64,000 nt of DNA, from assembly GCF_001434275.1 (NCBI RefSeq), contig NZ_AZEZ01000013.1:1-64000 (forward strand), given 5' to 3'. This DNA comes from Companilactobacillus mindensis DSM 14500 (GTDB lineage Bacteria > Bacillota > Bacilli > Lactobacillales > Lactobacillaceae). Made by a program: the position numbers and the translations under genes. Shown here in pieces: positions 55,743 to 64,000 of the stretch (positions are counted from its first letter, which is position 1; every line of letters begins with the position of its first letter). Under the pieces are notes generated by a model, which saw nothing but the letters and a program-made list of their open reading frames with translations, was not told the origin of the DNA and made no database searches.

Positions 55743-56720
55743 ATGGCTAAGAAAACTTATATTCAAGCAATTACAGATGCCTTAGACATTGCTCTTGAAG
55801 ACGATCCCAAAACATTGATCTTTGGTGAAGATGTTGGTAAAAATGGTGGTGTTTTCAGAACTACTCAAGGACTTCAAGAAAAATATGGTGAAGACCGAGT
55901 CTTCGATACTCCATTGGCAGAGTCAGGTATTTTAGGTTTAGCAACTGGTTTAGGTTTAACCGGTTGGCGTCCGATCCCTGAAATCCAATTTATGGGCTTC
56001 TCATTTGAAGCAGTCGACCAAATTGCCGGTCAACTAGCAAGAATGCGTTTCAGATTCGACGGTTTGAAGAATGCCCCAGTAACGATCAGAACACCTTATG
56101 GTGGGGGTACTCACACGGCTGAAATGCACGCTGATAACTTGGAAAACTTCTTTACCGGAATTCCGGGATTGCGTGTTGTAATGCCAAGTAATCCATATGA
56201 TGCTAAGGGGCTTTTGATCTCATCAATTGAAAACAATGACCCAGTGTTATTTATGGAAAACTTGAAATTATATCGTTCAATGAAAGACGATATTCCTGAT
56301 GGCAAGTATACAGTTCCTTTGGACAAAGCAAATGTTGTCCGTGAAGGAAATGATATTACGATCGTCGCTTATGGTGCTGAAGTAAACGAAGCACTCAAAG
56401 TAGCTGATACGTTAGCTAAAAAGAACATTTCGGTGGAAGTTATCGACCTTAGAACAGTTTCACCAATCGATACTGAAACAATTTTCAAATCAATCGAAAA
56501 GACTCACAAAGTTGTAATCGTTCAGGAAGCACAAAAGATGGCCGGAGTTGGAGCACAAGTTGCTTCAGCTATTGCCGAAGATGCGATCCTTTCTCTCGAT
56601 GCACCAATTGGTAGAGTTGCTGCACCAAACAGTGTTTATCCATTTGCTCTTGGTGAAGACATTTGGATTCCACGTGCTAAAGAAATTGAAGAAAAAGTAA
56701 ATGATATTCTCAACTACTAA
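55743..56720 (+). CDS. pdhB: Pyruvate dehydrogenase E1 component, beta subunit
   Basis: A 325-residue transketolase-like subunit that pairs with PdhA. Thiamine-diphosphate pocket residues are in [18 protein letters not shown] and [14 protein letters not shown]; the C-terminal domain holds [11 protein letters not shown] and [13 protein letters not shown]. It begins two bases after pdhA, so it should be expressed even if the pdhA product is truncated, with loss of coupling a possible effect. Confidence 0.95.
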   Translation: MAKKTYIQAITDALDIALEDDPKTLIFGEDVGKNGGVFRTTQGLQEKYGEDRVFDTPLAESGILGLATGLGLTGWRPIPEIQFMGFSFEAVDQIAGQLARMRFRFDGLKNAPVTIRTPYGGGTHTAEMHADNLENFFTGIPGLRVVMPSNPYDAKGLLISSIENNDPVLFMENLKLYRSMKDDIPDGKYTVPLDKANVVREGNDITIVAYGAEVNEALKVADTLAKKNISVEVIDLRTVSPIDTETIFKSIEKTHKVVIVQEAQKMAGVGAQVASAIAEDAILSLDAPIGRVAAPNSVYPFALGEDIWIPRAKEIEEKVNDILNY

Positions 56721-56744
56721 TTAATCGAAGGAAGGGAAAAAACT

Positions 56745-58034
56745 ATGGCATACAAATTTAAATTACCAGAGCTAGGCGAAGGTATGGCCGAAGGTGAAAT
56801 CGCTAGCTGGCTTGTAAAAGAAGGGGATACCGTTAAAGAAGACGATTCCTTGGTAGAAATTCAAAATGATAAATCGGTTGAAGAACTACCTTCTCCAGTT
56901 TCCGGTACCGTTAAGCAAATTGTTGCTAAAGAAGGCGATACTGTTGAAATTGGCGACACGTTGATCGTGATCGATGATGGATCACCTGATACTGGCGATG
57001 ACGCACCGGCTGCGCCAAAGGCAGAAGAAAAACCAGCTCCAGCAGCAACTTCCGCTTCAACTCCAACTCCAGCTGCTACTGCGACCGGATCTGCTAATGT
57101 CAATTACTTAGCAATGCCATCAGTTCGTCAATATGCTCGTGATACTGGTGTTGATCTTTCCCAAGTAACACCTAGTGGTAAACATGGACAAATTACAAAG
57201 GCTGATATTGATGCCTTCAAGAGTGGCAATCCAGCTGCCGTTGCTCAACCAGCAAACGCTGCAACACCAGCTGCACCAGCTCAACCAACTGCTGCCCAAC
57301 CAATTACGCCATACAAGTCTGCTACGCCAGAACTAGAAACACGTGAAAAGATGACTATGACTAGAAAAGCTATTGCTAAGGCAATGCTTACTAGCAAGCA
57401 CACCGCACCACACGTTACGAGTTTTGATGACGTTGAAGTAAGCGCTTTGATGGCTAACCGTAAGAAGTACAAAGCAATTGCAGCTGACAAGGGTATTCAC
57501 TTAACATTCTTGCCATATATTGTTAAAGCTCTCGTAGCGGTAATGAAAGAATATCCTGAATTAAATGCTTCAATCGACGATTCAACTGAAGAAATAGTTT
57601 ACAAGCACTATTACAATGTCGGTATCGCCACGAATACAGAACACGGACTCTACGTTCCAAATGTAAAGAACGTTGATTCTAAAGGGATGTTTGAAATCGC
57701 CAAAGAAATCACTGAAAATTCTCAAGCTGCTTATGACAACAAATTGAGCATGGACAAGATGACTGGCGGTTCAATTACTATCAGTAATGTCGGTTCGATC
57801 GGTGGCGGCTGGTTCACACCAGTTATTAACTACCCAGAAGTTGCAATTCTTGGTGTTGGTAAAATTGCCAAGGAACCATACGTTGACGAAGACGGCAATA
57901 TTCAAGTTGGTAACATGTTGAAATTGTCACTCAGCTATGACCACAGATTGATCGATGGAGCTTTGGCACAAAATGCCTTGAATCTCTTGAAGAAATTGTT
58001 GCACGATCCAGATATGTTATTAATGGAGGGCTAA
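56745..58034 (+). CDS. pdhC: Dihydrolipoamide acetyltransferase E2
   Basis: The E2 core of the PDH complex, 429 residues. There is one N-terminal lipoyl domain with the lipoylated Lys43 (QNDKSVEEL), an Ala/Pro-rich linker, a peripheral-subunit-binding domain at about 118-150 (MPSVRQYARDTGVDLSQV), a second Ala/Pro linker and the catalytic domain. The active-site His400 and Asp404 are in YDHRLIDG. A ligase or relay protein must lipoylate it; the GcvH-like protein at 4764 is a possible donor. Confidence 0.95.
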   Translation: MAYKFKLPELGEGMAEGEIASWLVKEGDTVKEDDSLVEIQNDKSVEELPSPVSGTVKQIVAKEGDTVEIGDTLIVIDDGSPDTGDDAPAAPKAEEKPAPAATSASTPTPAATATGSANVNYLAMPSVRQYARDTGVDLSQVTPSGKHGQITKADIDAFKSGNPAAVAQPANAATPAAPAQPTAAQPITPYKSATPELETREKMTMTRKAIAKAMLTSKHTAPHVTSFDDVEVSALMANRKKYKAIAADKGIHLTFLPYIVKALVAVMKEYPELNASIDDSTEEIVYKHYYNVGIATNTEHGLYVPNVKNVDSKGMFEIAKEITENSQAAYDNKLSMDKMTGGSITISNVGSIGGGWFTPVINYPEVAILGVGKIAKEPYVDEDGNIQVGNMLKLSLSYDHRLIDGALAQNALNLLKKLLHDPDMLLMEG

Positions 58035-58040
58035 TTTAAA

Positions 58041-59468
58041 ATGGCAGAAAACGTAATAGAAAAAGATACCGTTATTATTGGATCAGGCCCTGGTGGTTAC
58101 GTTGCAGCAATCAGAGCTTCAGAATTAGGACAAGATGTAACTGTAATTGAAAAATCAGATACTGTCGGTGGTGTTTGTCTAAACGTTGGCTGTGTGCCAT
58201 CTAAGGCTTTGATTACTGCTGGTCACAGACTTCAACAGGCTAAAGATTCTTCAACTTACGGCATCACAACTAGTGATGCAAAGATCGACTTTACTAAGAC
58301 ACAAGCTTGGAAAGATGAAAAAGTTGTCGCTAGAATGACCAACGGGGTTCAAATGCTGTTGAAGAAACACCATGTAGAACTCATCAATGGTGAAGCTTAT
58401 TTGGACAGCGACACTCAATTGAGAGTTATGCCAAGTGGTCCTAGACAATTTATGGACAATGGTGGCGGCCAAACGATCAAGTTTAAGAATTTGATTTTGG
58501 CAACTGGTTCACGTCCAATTGAGATCAGAGGTTTTAAATTTGACGACCGAGTTATTGACTCAACTGGTGGCTTGAATTTGAAAGAAGTTCCTAAGGAATT
58601 CGTCATCATCGGCGGTGGCTATGTTGGAACTGAATTGGCTGGAGCTTATGCCGATCTTGGTTCACACGTAACTATTCTTGAAGGTTCACCAAGCATTATT
58701 CCTAACTTTGAAAAAGACATGGTTTCGATCGTTAAAAAGAACCTTGAGAAAAAAGGCGTTACGATCATTACTAATGCCATGGCTAAGAAGAGTGAAAACA
58801 AAGGCGACAGCGTCAATGTTACTTATGAAGTTGACGGCAAACCAAGTACGATCAACGCTGATTACTGTATGGTAACGGTTGGTCGCCGTCCTAATACTGA
58901 TAACTTTGGCCTTGAAATGACTAATGTTAAATTGACTGACAGAGGACTTGTTGAAGTTGATGAACAAGGTAAATCTTCAGTTGACCACATTTATGCTATC
59001 GGTGATATCACTCCGGGACCTGCATTGGCTCACAAGGCTTTCTTTGAAGCTAAAACAGTTGCTGGAGCAATTTCGGGCAAACATACAGCCAATGACTACA
59101 TCAGCGTCCCAGCGGTTTGTTTCACCGATCCAGAACTTGCAACAGTTGGTTTGACGGAAAAGGATGCTAAGGATAAAGGTATCGATGTCAAAGTAGCTAA
59201 GTTCCCATTTGCTGGTAATGCTAGAGCTGTTTCTTTGGATGCCGCAGAAGGATTCGTGAAATTAGTTGCTCAAAAGGATACTGGTACGCTTCTTGGCGGT
59301 CAAATCGTCGGACCTGGAGCAAGTGATCTGATTTCTGAATTGAGTGTTGCCATCAATTGTCAACTCAATGCTGAAGATATTGCTTTAACGATCCACCCAC
59401 ACCCAACATTAGGTGAGCCTATTCAAGAAGCAGCCGATATTTTGATTGGTTACCCAACACATATTTAA
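58041..59468 (+). CDS. pdhD: Dihydrolipoamide dehydrogenase E3
   Basis: A flavoprotein of 475 residues that reoxidises the lipoyl group and reduces NAD. The FAD loop GSGPGGYVAA is at 14-23, the redox disulfide is Cys46-Cys51 (GGVCLNVGCVPSK), the NAD loop is IIGGGYVGTELA, and the C-terminal catalytic His-Glu pair is in TIHPHPTLGEPIQEA. It is the last gene of the operon; a terminator follows about 60 bases on. Confidence 0.97.
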   Translation: MAENVIEKDTVIIGSGPGGYVAAIRASELGQDVTVIEKSDTVGGVCLNVGCVPSKALITAGHRLQQAKDSSTYGITTSDAKIDFTKTQAWKDEKVVARMTNGVQMLLKKHHVELINGEAYLDSDTQLRVMPSGPRQFMDNGGGQTIKFKNLILATGSRPIEIRGFKFDDRVIDSTGGLNLKEVPKEFVIIGGGYVGTELAGAYADLGSHVTILEGSPSIIPNFEKDMVSIVKKNLEKKGVTIITNAMAKKSENKGDSVNVTYEVDGKPSTINADYCMVTVGRRPNTDNFGLEMTNVKLTDRGLVEVDEQGKSSVDHIYAIGDITPGPALAHKAFFEAKTVAGAISGKHTANDYISVPAVCFTDPELATVGLTEKDAKDKGIDVKVAKFPFAGNARAVSLDAAEGFVKLVAQKDTGTLLGGQIVGPGASDLISELSVAINCQLNAEDIALTIHPHPTLGEPIQEAADILIGYPTHI

Positions 59469-59528
59469 TGAAGATGAGTTTAGCAACCGAAACAGGTTCG
59501 TTTCGTAGACTAAATAATGAATTTATTC

Positions 59529-59558
59529 AAAAAGCGATGCATTTGCAGCGCTTTTTTT
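59529..59558 (+). terminator. Terminator of the pdh operon
   Basis: AAAAGCG-A-TGC pairs with GCA-G-CGCTTTT across an ATTT loop, with a T-run after it. Confidence 0.8.
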
Positions 59559-59591
59559 GTATAGTAGAGTAAATATGAAGGGAGTTATTCT

Positions 59592-59882
59592 ATGCAAGAT
59601 AATTACAGTTATCCTCTTGATGAGACGTGGACACAAAGTGAGATGGTTACGGTCATTGATTTGTACAATGCGGTTGAGAAGGCATATGAATCGGGCATCA
59701 AAAGAGATGAATTTTTGCAGAAATATCGCTCATTTCAACAAGTTGTTCCGATGAAAATGGAACAAAAACGACTTGATAAAGAATTTGAATTGCAGTCTGG
59801 CTATTCGATCTATCAAGTTTTCAAAAAGTGCCAACAAGCAAAAAACAGTCAGAAAGTCAGGATTCAAAATGAAAGTAGATAG
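59592..59882 (+). CDS. UPF0223 family protein (YktA-like)
   Basis: A 96-residue soluble protein whose start (YSYPLDETWTQSEMVTVIDLY) and end (YSIYQVFKKCQQAK) fit UPF0223. GAAGGGAG precedes the ATG. Its end overlaps the start of the inositol monophosphatase gene by 14 bases, so they are coupled. In Bacillus yktA lies between pdh and yktC in the same way. Function unknown. Confidence 0.88.
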   Translation: MQDNYSYPLDETWTQSEMVTVIDLYNAVEKAYESGIKRDEFLQKYRSFQQVVPMKMEQKRLDKEFELQSGYSIYQVFKKCQQAKNSQKVRIQNESR

Positions 59883-60648
59883 TAAAGAAATTGATACTTT
59901 TTTGGTTAAATTATTAACTCAAGTAGGCGAGACTTTGCGTGAGAATTCAATCAAAAAAATGTCAGTTGCTACCAAAAAAAATCGAAATGATCTAGTTACT
60001 AACTTCGACAAGCAAACGGAACGTTTCGTTAATGGGGCAATCAAACACGCATATCCTGATGCTACGATCGTCAGTGAAGAAGGCTACGGCGATTTAGTCA
60101 AAGACATGTCAGGCTTAGTTTTTTTCGTTGATCCAATCGATGGAACAATGAATTTTGTCAAACGTGGGGATGATTTTGCTTCAATGATTGGCGTTTACAT
60201 CGACGGTGAACCATTAAATGGTGCTATTATAGATGTTATGGATAATGAAATTTACCATGGCGGTAAAGAAATTGGGTTGTTTATCAATGATAAAAAGATA
60301 GACGATCCAAAAGATTTGCCATTGGTAGAAGGGTTAGTTGATGTATCGGCTCCGATGGCCTTGATGGACAAGTTTTCTGTACAAGATGTCATCAAAAAGA
60401 GCAGCGGCTTTCGAGTCTATGGAAGTGCCGGGATAATTTTCGGCCATCTTTTGACTGGTAAGGAAGTCATGTATATGTCATACTTAGCTCCATGGGATTT
60501 AGCCGCTGGACGCGTTATGTGTGAGGCAGCAGGGTTGAACGTCGTAAGTATTGACGGTGCCCCAATAAATATGTTAGAATCACAAGTCGTAATAGTTGGT
60601 ACTCAGAAAGTAGTTTCTGAGGCACTGAAGACACTTAAAACGCGTTAG
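59869..60648 (+). CDS. Inositol monophosphatase family protein (SuhB/YktC-like)
   Basis: A 259-residue metal-dependent phosphatase. The metal site motif is DPIDGTMNFVKRG near residue 87, preceded by the EE-type VSEEGYG, and the second Asp lies in PWDLAAGRVM. ATG 59869 is preferred over the long upstream frame, which only overlaps the UPF0223 gene. The substrate may be inositol phosphate or another sugar phosphate. It ends with its own terminator before typA. Confidence 0.88.
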   Translation: MKVDSKEIDTFLVKLLTQVGETLRENSIKKMSVATKKNRNDLVTNFDKQTERFVNGAIKHAYPDATIVSEEGYGDLVKDMSGLVFFVDPIDGTMNFVKRGDDFASMIGVYIDGEPLNGAIIDVMDNEIYHGGKEIGLFINDKKIDDPKDLPLVEGLVDVSAPMALMDKFSVQDVIKKSSGFRVYGSAGIIFGHLLTGKEVMYMSYLAPWDLAAGRVMCEAAGLNVVSIDGAPINMLESQVVIVGTQKVVSEALKTLKTR

Positions 60649-60650
60649 TG

Positions 60651-60678
60651 AACTGTGACAGTCATTCACAGTTTTTTT
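60651..60678 (+). terminator. Terminator after the inositol monophosphatase gene
   Basis: AACTGTGA (60651-60658) pairs with TCACAGTT (60666-60673), followed by TTTTT. The 44 bases from there to typA contain only its ribosome site. Confidence 0.75.
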
Positions 60679-60722
60679 ATTGCAAGTCATTAAACATGTA
60701 TTTATGGAAGGAAGAACTAATT

Positions 60723-62564
60723 TTGACTAAGAGAAGAGAAGATATTAGAAACATTGCGATTATCGCTCACGTTGACCACGGTAAAACTACTTTGGTTAAT
60801 GAAATGCTAAAACAATCAGACACACTAGGAAAGCACTACGAAATCCAAGACCGTGCGCTTGATTCAAATGCTATTGAAAGAGAACGTGGTATCACAATCC
60901 TTTCAAAGAATACCGCTGTTGATTATGACGGCAAGAAAATCAACATCTTGGATACCCCGGGACACGCCGATTTCGGTGGTGAAGTTGAACGTATCATGAA
61001 GATGGTTGATGGTGTACTTCTAGTTGTTGATGCTTATGAAGGAACAATGCCTCAAACACGTTTCGTTTTGAAGAAGGCTTTGGAACAACACTTGACACCT
61101 ATCGTTGTTATTAACAAGATCGATAGACCAGGTGCACGTCCTGCCGAAGTTGTTGATGAAGTTCTTGAATTGTTCATCGAATTAGGTGCTGACGATTCAC
61201 AACTAGACTTCCCAGTTATTTATGCTTCAGCTATCAACGGTACATCAAGTTACTCAGATGATCCTGCTGATCAAAAGCACACAATGAACCCATTGTTCGA
61301 CACAATTTTGAAGACTATTCCTGCACCAATCGACAACTCAGACGAACCTCTACAATTCCAAGTTGCTTTGCTTGATTACAACGATTATGTTGGTCGTATT
61401 GGTATCGGACGTATTTTCCGTGGAAAGATCAAGGTTGGGGACAACGTTACTGTTATGAAGCTTGACGGCTCAACGAAGAACTTCCGTGTTACAAAACTAT
61501 TTGGTTTCATGGGTCTAAACCGTGTTGAAATCAATGAAGCTAAAGCCGGAGACCTTATTGCTGTTTCTGGTATGGAAGATATTTTCGTTGGTGAAACAGT
61601 TACACCAGTTGATCACCAAGAAGCACTTCCATTGCTACGTATCGATGAACCTACATTGAAGATGATGTTCCTACAAAACAACTCACCTTTCGCTGGTCGT
61701 GAAGGTACAGAAGTTACTGCTAGAAAGATCGAAGACCGTTTGAAGAAACAATTGCACACTGATGTTTCATTGAAGGTTGAAGATACTGATCAAGCTGGTG
61801 CTTGGATGGTTTCAGGTCGTGGTGAACTTCACTTGTCAATCCTTGTTGAAGAAATGCGTCGTGAAGGTTTCGAATTACAACTATCACGTCCAGAAGTTAT
61901 TTACAAGACAATTGATAACAAGAAGTGCGAACCTTTTGAAGAGGTAACTATCGATACACCTGACGAATATGTTGGTTCAGTTATCGATTCAATGTCACAA
62001 CGTAAAGGTGACATGGTCAACATGGAAAGTACTGGTAATGGTCAAACACGTTTGATCTTCAGTGCTCCTTCACGTGGTTTGATCGGTTACTCAACAGAAT
62101 TTCTTTCAATGACTGGTGGTTACGGTATTTTGAACCACACATTCTCAGAATACAAGCCAGTTGTTAAGAACTGGAACCCAGGTAGAAGAACTGGTGCTTT
62201 GGTCTCAATCAACCAAGGTCCATCAACTACATACTCACTACAATCAGTTGAAGATCGTGGTACATTGTTCATCGGTGCCGGTGTTGATGTCTACGAAGGT
62301 ATGATCGTTGGTGAAAGTAGCCGTGATCAAGATATCGCCGTTACTGTTACAAAGGGTAAGAACCTTACAAATACTCGTGCTGCTGGTAAGGATCACGCTG
62401 CCGCAATCAAGACACCTAAGGATATGTCACTTGAACAATCAATCGAATTCCTAAATGAAGACGAACTTTGTGAAGTAACACCTAAGAATGTTAGATTACG
62501 TAAGAAGATCTTGAACACAAATGAACGTAAGAAGTTTGACAAATCAAAGAAAAACCAAAAATAA
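60723..62564 (+). CDS. typA: Ribosome-associated GTPase TypA/BipA
   Basis: A translational GTPase of 613 residues, related to EF-G and LepA, involved in ribosome assembly and cold or stress adaptation. G motifs are [11 protein letters not shown] (G1), RERGITI (G2), [12 protein letters not shown] (G3), [10 protein letters not shown] (G4) and SAINGTSS (G5). The start is TTG 60723, giving [14 protein letters not shown] as in homologues and the usual length, with GGAAGGAAG 8 bases upstream. An ATG at 60696 would add nine residues. Its codon use (AAG for Lys, GAA for Glu) suggests high expression. Confidence 0.96.
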   Translation: MTKRREDIRNIAIIAHVDHGKTTLVNEMLKQSDTLGKHYEIQDRALDSNAIERERGITILSKNTAVDYDGKKINILDTPGHADFGGEVERIMKMVDGVLLVVDAYEGTMPQTRFVLKKALEQHLTPIVVINKIDRPGARPAEVVDEVLELFIELGADDSQLDFPVIYASAINGTSSYSDDPADQKHTMNPLFDTILKTIPAPIDNSDEPLQFQVALLDYNDYVGRIGIGRIFRGKIKVGDNVTVMKLDGSTKNFRVTKLFGFMGLNRVEINEAKAGDLIAVSGMEDIFVGETVTPVDHQEALPLLRIDEPTLKMMFLQNNSPFAGREGTEVTARKIEDRLKKQLHTDVSLKVEDTDQAGAWMVSGRGELHLSILVEEMRREGFELQLSRPEVIYKTIDNKKCEPFEEVTIDTPDEYVGSVIDSMSQRKGDMVNMESTGNGQTRLIFSAPSRGLIGYSTEFLSMTGGYGILNHTFSEYKPVVKNWNPGRRTGALVSINQGPSTTYSLQSVEDRGTLFIGAGVDVYEGMIVGESSRDQDIAVTVTKGKNLTNTRAAGKDHAAAIKTPKDMSLEQSIEFLNEDELCEVTPKNVRLRKKILNTNERKKFDKSKKNQK

Positions 62565-62574
62565 TTATTAATAT

Positions 62575-62660
62575 AGAAAGTGGACAAAACAGTCAGCTTT
62601 AGGTATTAATGTAAATCACCTCTGATTCTGTACTTGGGAATCAGGGGTGATTTTTTGTTT
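62575..62660 (+). terminator. Terminator after typA with repeat tail (repeat copy F)
   Basis: AAATCACCTCTGATTC (62613-62628) pairs with GAATCAGGGGTGATTT (62638-62653) with one G-T pair, then a T-run. The preceding AGAAAG...GTCAGCTTT stretch matches the tail of the element after mnmA. Confidence 0.75.
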
Positions 62661-62706
62661 GGACAAAATGGCATGCCAAGAGTAGTTTTTTTCTGTATTT
62701 GTTTGG

Positions 62707-62715
62707 TGGTATAAT
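62707..62715 (+). promoter_or_regulatory. ftsW promoter, extended -10
   Basis: TGG directly before a perfect TATAAT (62710-62715) gives an extended -10, about 29 bases before the ftsW start. Confidence 0.55.
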
Positions 62716-62743
62716 CTTATTATCAGATTTTAGGAGTTCAAAT

Positions 62744-63922
62744 GTGGAAAAATTAAGGAAAATAGACTTATGGATAGTCATTCCATACATTTTACTATTA
62801 GGCATTGGGGTCGTGATGGTTTATTCCGCCAGTTTTTACAATGCTTTAATGGTTGGTGGTAAAACGAATCAATATTTAATCAAACAGGCTTCCTATGCAG
62901 TCTTGGGACTTTTTCTCTGCTACGTAACTTTTATGCTGAAGAAAAAGTTCTTCTGGAATCGAAAGATCTTAGGAATAGTCATAGCCATAACTTGGATCTC
63001 ATTGATGTGGCTATTTTTAAGAGCCGTATTTAAACCCAGCAGTCGTGTCAATGGTGCTTCAGCTTGGATCAATTTGGGACTGATCAACTTTCAGCCTTTG
63101 GAATTGGCCAAATTAGTTTTGATTATGTATTTGGGTTTGATTTTATCAATCAAACAGAACCGACTGTTACGTAAACAAAGATGGGGCGAAGTTATCAGAG
63201 AAGTTGCTCAACCGATGATTTTTATCGGCTCGATGATCTTCTTGGTCATTATCCAGCCGGATATTGGTGGGGCTTTGATATTGTCCTTGATCACATTAGT
63301 TATGTTGTCATCGTCAACGATCCCTGGCAAAATGATTGCGCAATTGAGTGGAGCGTTGGTGGTCTTGTTTGTTAGTGCCATTGTTATAATCACTAAATTT
63401 CCACCATCAATTATCAAACACAATTATGCTTATCAACGATTTTTGGCAATGCAGCATCCATTTCAATTGGAGCAGCATGCCGGAGCTCAGCTGGTCAATT
63501 CGTTTTATGCCATCAGTAATGGTGGATTGTTTGGGGTCGGTTTAGGAAATAGTATCCAAAAACGAGGCTATTTACCCGAGCCACATACCGATTTCATTAT
63601 GTCGATCATCAGCGAGGAACTCGGTTTAGTAGGAGTACTAGTTGTTTTAGGGCTCCTAATGATAATTATTCTACGGATGATTTCTTTAGGCTTTCGTTCA
63701 AGGGAAAATTATGACAGTTTGATTTATTACGGCGTTGCCACAATGATCTTAGCGCAGATCGTCTTGAATGTTGGTGGATTGTTAGGTTTGGTACCACTGA
63801 CAGGGGTTACTTTGCCATTTATTAGTTATGGGGGTTCCAGTTTATTAGTCTTGTCAGTCGCTTTGGGAATCGTTTTGAATCTGGAAACTTCGGTCAAATC
63901 GGAAAAAATGAAAAAAAGGTGA
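62744..63922 (+). CDS. ftsW: SEDS peptidoglycan glycosyltransferase FtsW
   Basis: The septal lipid II polymerase, 392 residues with about ten membrane segments. The family motifs are FQPLELAKLVLIMYLG, the catalytic-Asp loop PEPHTDFIMSIISEELG, and TGVTLPFISYGGSSLL near the end. The GTG start at 62744 follows AGGAG; the frame's upstream part is the promoter. Distance from rodA/mbl and the order typA-ftsW-DUF2129, as in Bacillus (ylaG-ylaO), argue for FtsW. Partner PBP2B is at 26.4 kb. Confidence 0.92.
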   Translation: MEKLRKIDLWIVIPYILLLGIGVVMVYSASFYNALMVGGKTNQYLIKQASYAVLGLFLCYVTFMLKKKFFWNRKILGIVIAITWISLMWLFLRAVFKPSSRVNGASAWINLGLINFQPLELAKLVLIMYLGLILSIKQNRLLRKQRWGEVIREVAQPMIFIGSMIFLVIIQPDIGGALILSLITLVMLSSSTIPGKMIAQLSGALVVLFVSAIVIITKFPPSIIKHNYAYQRFLAMQHPFQLEQHAGAQLVNSFYAISNGGLFGVGLGNSIQKRGYLPEPHTDFIMSIISEELGLVGVLVVLGLLMIIILRMISLGFRSRENYDSLIYYGVATMILAQIVLNVGGLLGLVPLTGVTLPFISYGGSSLLVLSVALGIVLNLETSVKSEKMKKR

Positions 63923-63926
63923 TTTT

Positions 63927-64000
63927 ATGTATAAAAAAGTGGAACGTCAGGCGTTGTATGTCTGGGTCTACTCATTAAAATGGAGAAAAAAATTGCAACG
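63927..64000 (+). CDS. DUF2129 (YlbG-like) protein, 5' part only
   Basis: A frame starting ATG 63927 after AAGGTGAT continues through the end of the window. The visible 24 residues (ERQALYVWVYSLKWRKKL in the middle) match the start of the YlbG/UPF0298 family. It begins 4 bases after ftsW. In lactobacilli rsmD and coaD usually follow. Partial, so identity rests on a short stretch. Confidence 0.65.
   Translation, partial: MYKKVERQALYVWVYSLKWRKKLQ

Noticed and set aside
59773-59868. N-terminal extension of the inositol monophosphatase gene
   Set aside because: The extra 32 codons only overlap the UPF0223 gene and lack family similarity; ATG 59869 gives the normal length.
60648-60722. N-terminal extension of typA
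   Set aside because: It would run through the upstream terminator hairpin; TTG 60723 has a ribosome site and gives the family start and length.

Overview
The window looks like a low-GC Firmicute of the Lactobacillaceae. Pointers are AT-rich third codon positions, frequent TTG and GTG starts behind GGAGG ribosome sites, T-box and TPP riboswitches, a Lactobacillus-type D-lactate dehydrogenase, and small families typical of lactobacilli (DUF1146, DUF2969, DUF1831, DUF4044, EpuA-like, RpoY). A Companilactobacillus-like species is my best guess, but that is inference from gene order and style. Nearly all of the window is core chromosome: I see no prophage, insertion sequence, CRISPR array, rRNA or tRNA gene.

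Layout. 0.1-5.1 kb: a wall-synthesis and shape block (DUF1146, murA, mbl-type mreB, epuA-like, yidD, DUF2969, rodA, gcvH-like). 5.2-12 kb: a mixed region with an RRNPP-type regulator, a universal stress protein, rarA, a DUF1054 gene, a small membrane protein, rpsD with its leader, and ezrA. 12-19.5 kb: a cysteine desulfurase with thiI, T-box-controlled valS, folC and radC. 19.5-23.5 kb: mreBCD-minCD. 23.5-24.4 kb: TPP-riboswitch-controlled thiT and a tiny DUF4044 gene missed by length cut-offs. 24.6-41 kb: the complete division and cell-wall (dcw) cluster from mraZ to divIVA, then T-box-controlled ileS and a cold-shock-domain gene. 41.2-49.5 kb: nudF, mtnN, a second cysteine desulfurase, DUF1831, mnmA, a phosphatase, a TPR protein and recD2. 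49.6-53.3 kb on the minus strand: a lipid kinase, rnjA, rpoY and def. 53.5-59.5 kb: D-lactate dehydrogenase and the pyruvate dehydrogenase operon. 59.6-64 kb: UPF0223, suhB, typA, ftsW and the start of a DUF2129 gene.

The genes form three main working groups. The first is envelope growth and division: MurA, MraY, MurD and MurG make lipid II; RodA/MreBCD/Mbl and FtsW/PBP2B/FtsAZ/SepF/EzrA/DivIVA/MinCD place the synthesis. The second is tRNA thiolation, with two desulfurase-acceptor pairs (desulfurase-ThiI and desulfurase-MnmA). The third is pyruvate metabolism (D-LDH versus PDH), with a stand-alone GcvH-like lipoyl protein that may serve PDH lipoylation.

The most notable observations are: (1) pdhA is split by a single-base frameshift while pdhBCD are intact; (2) mnmA uses GAG and AAG far more than its neighbours, at two of the codon boxes read by tRNAs that MnmA itself modifies; (3) a highly structured element of about 200 bases follows mnmA, and its tail is repeated after typA; (4) several gene ends share a terminator hairpin with the same CTCTGATTC core; (5) the ileS T-box has a compact Stem I and a changed T-box sequence; (6) three GTGG repeats at exact 10-base spacing precede mraZ.
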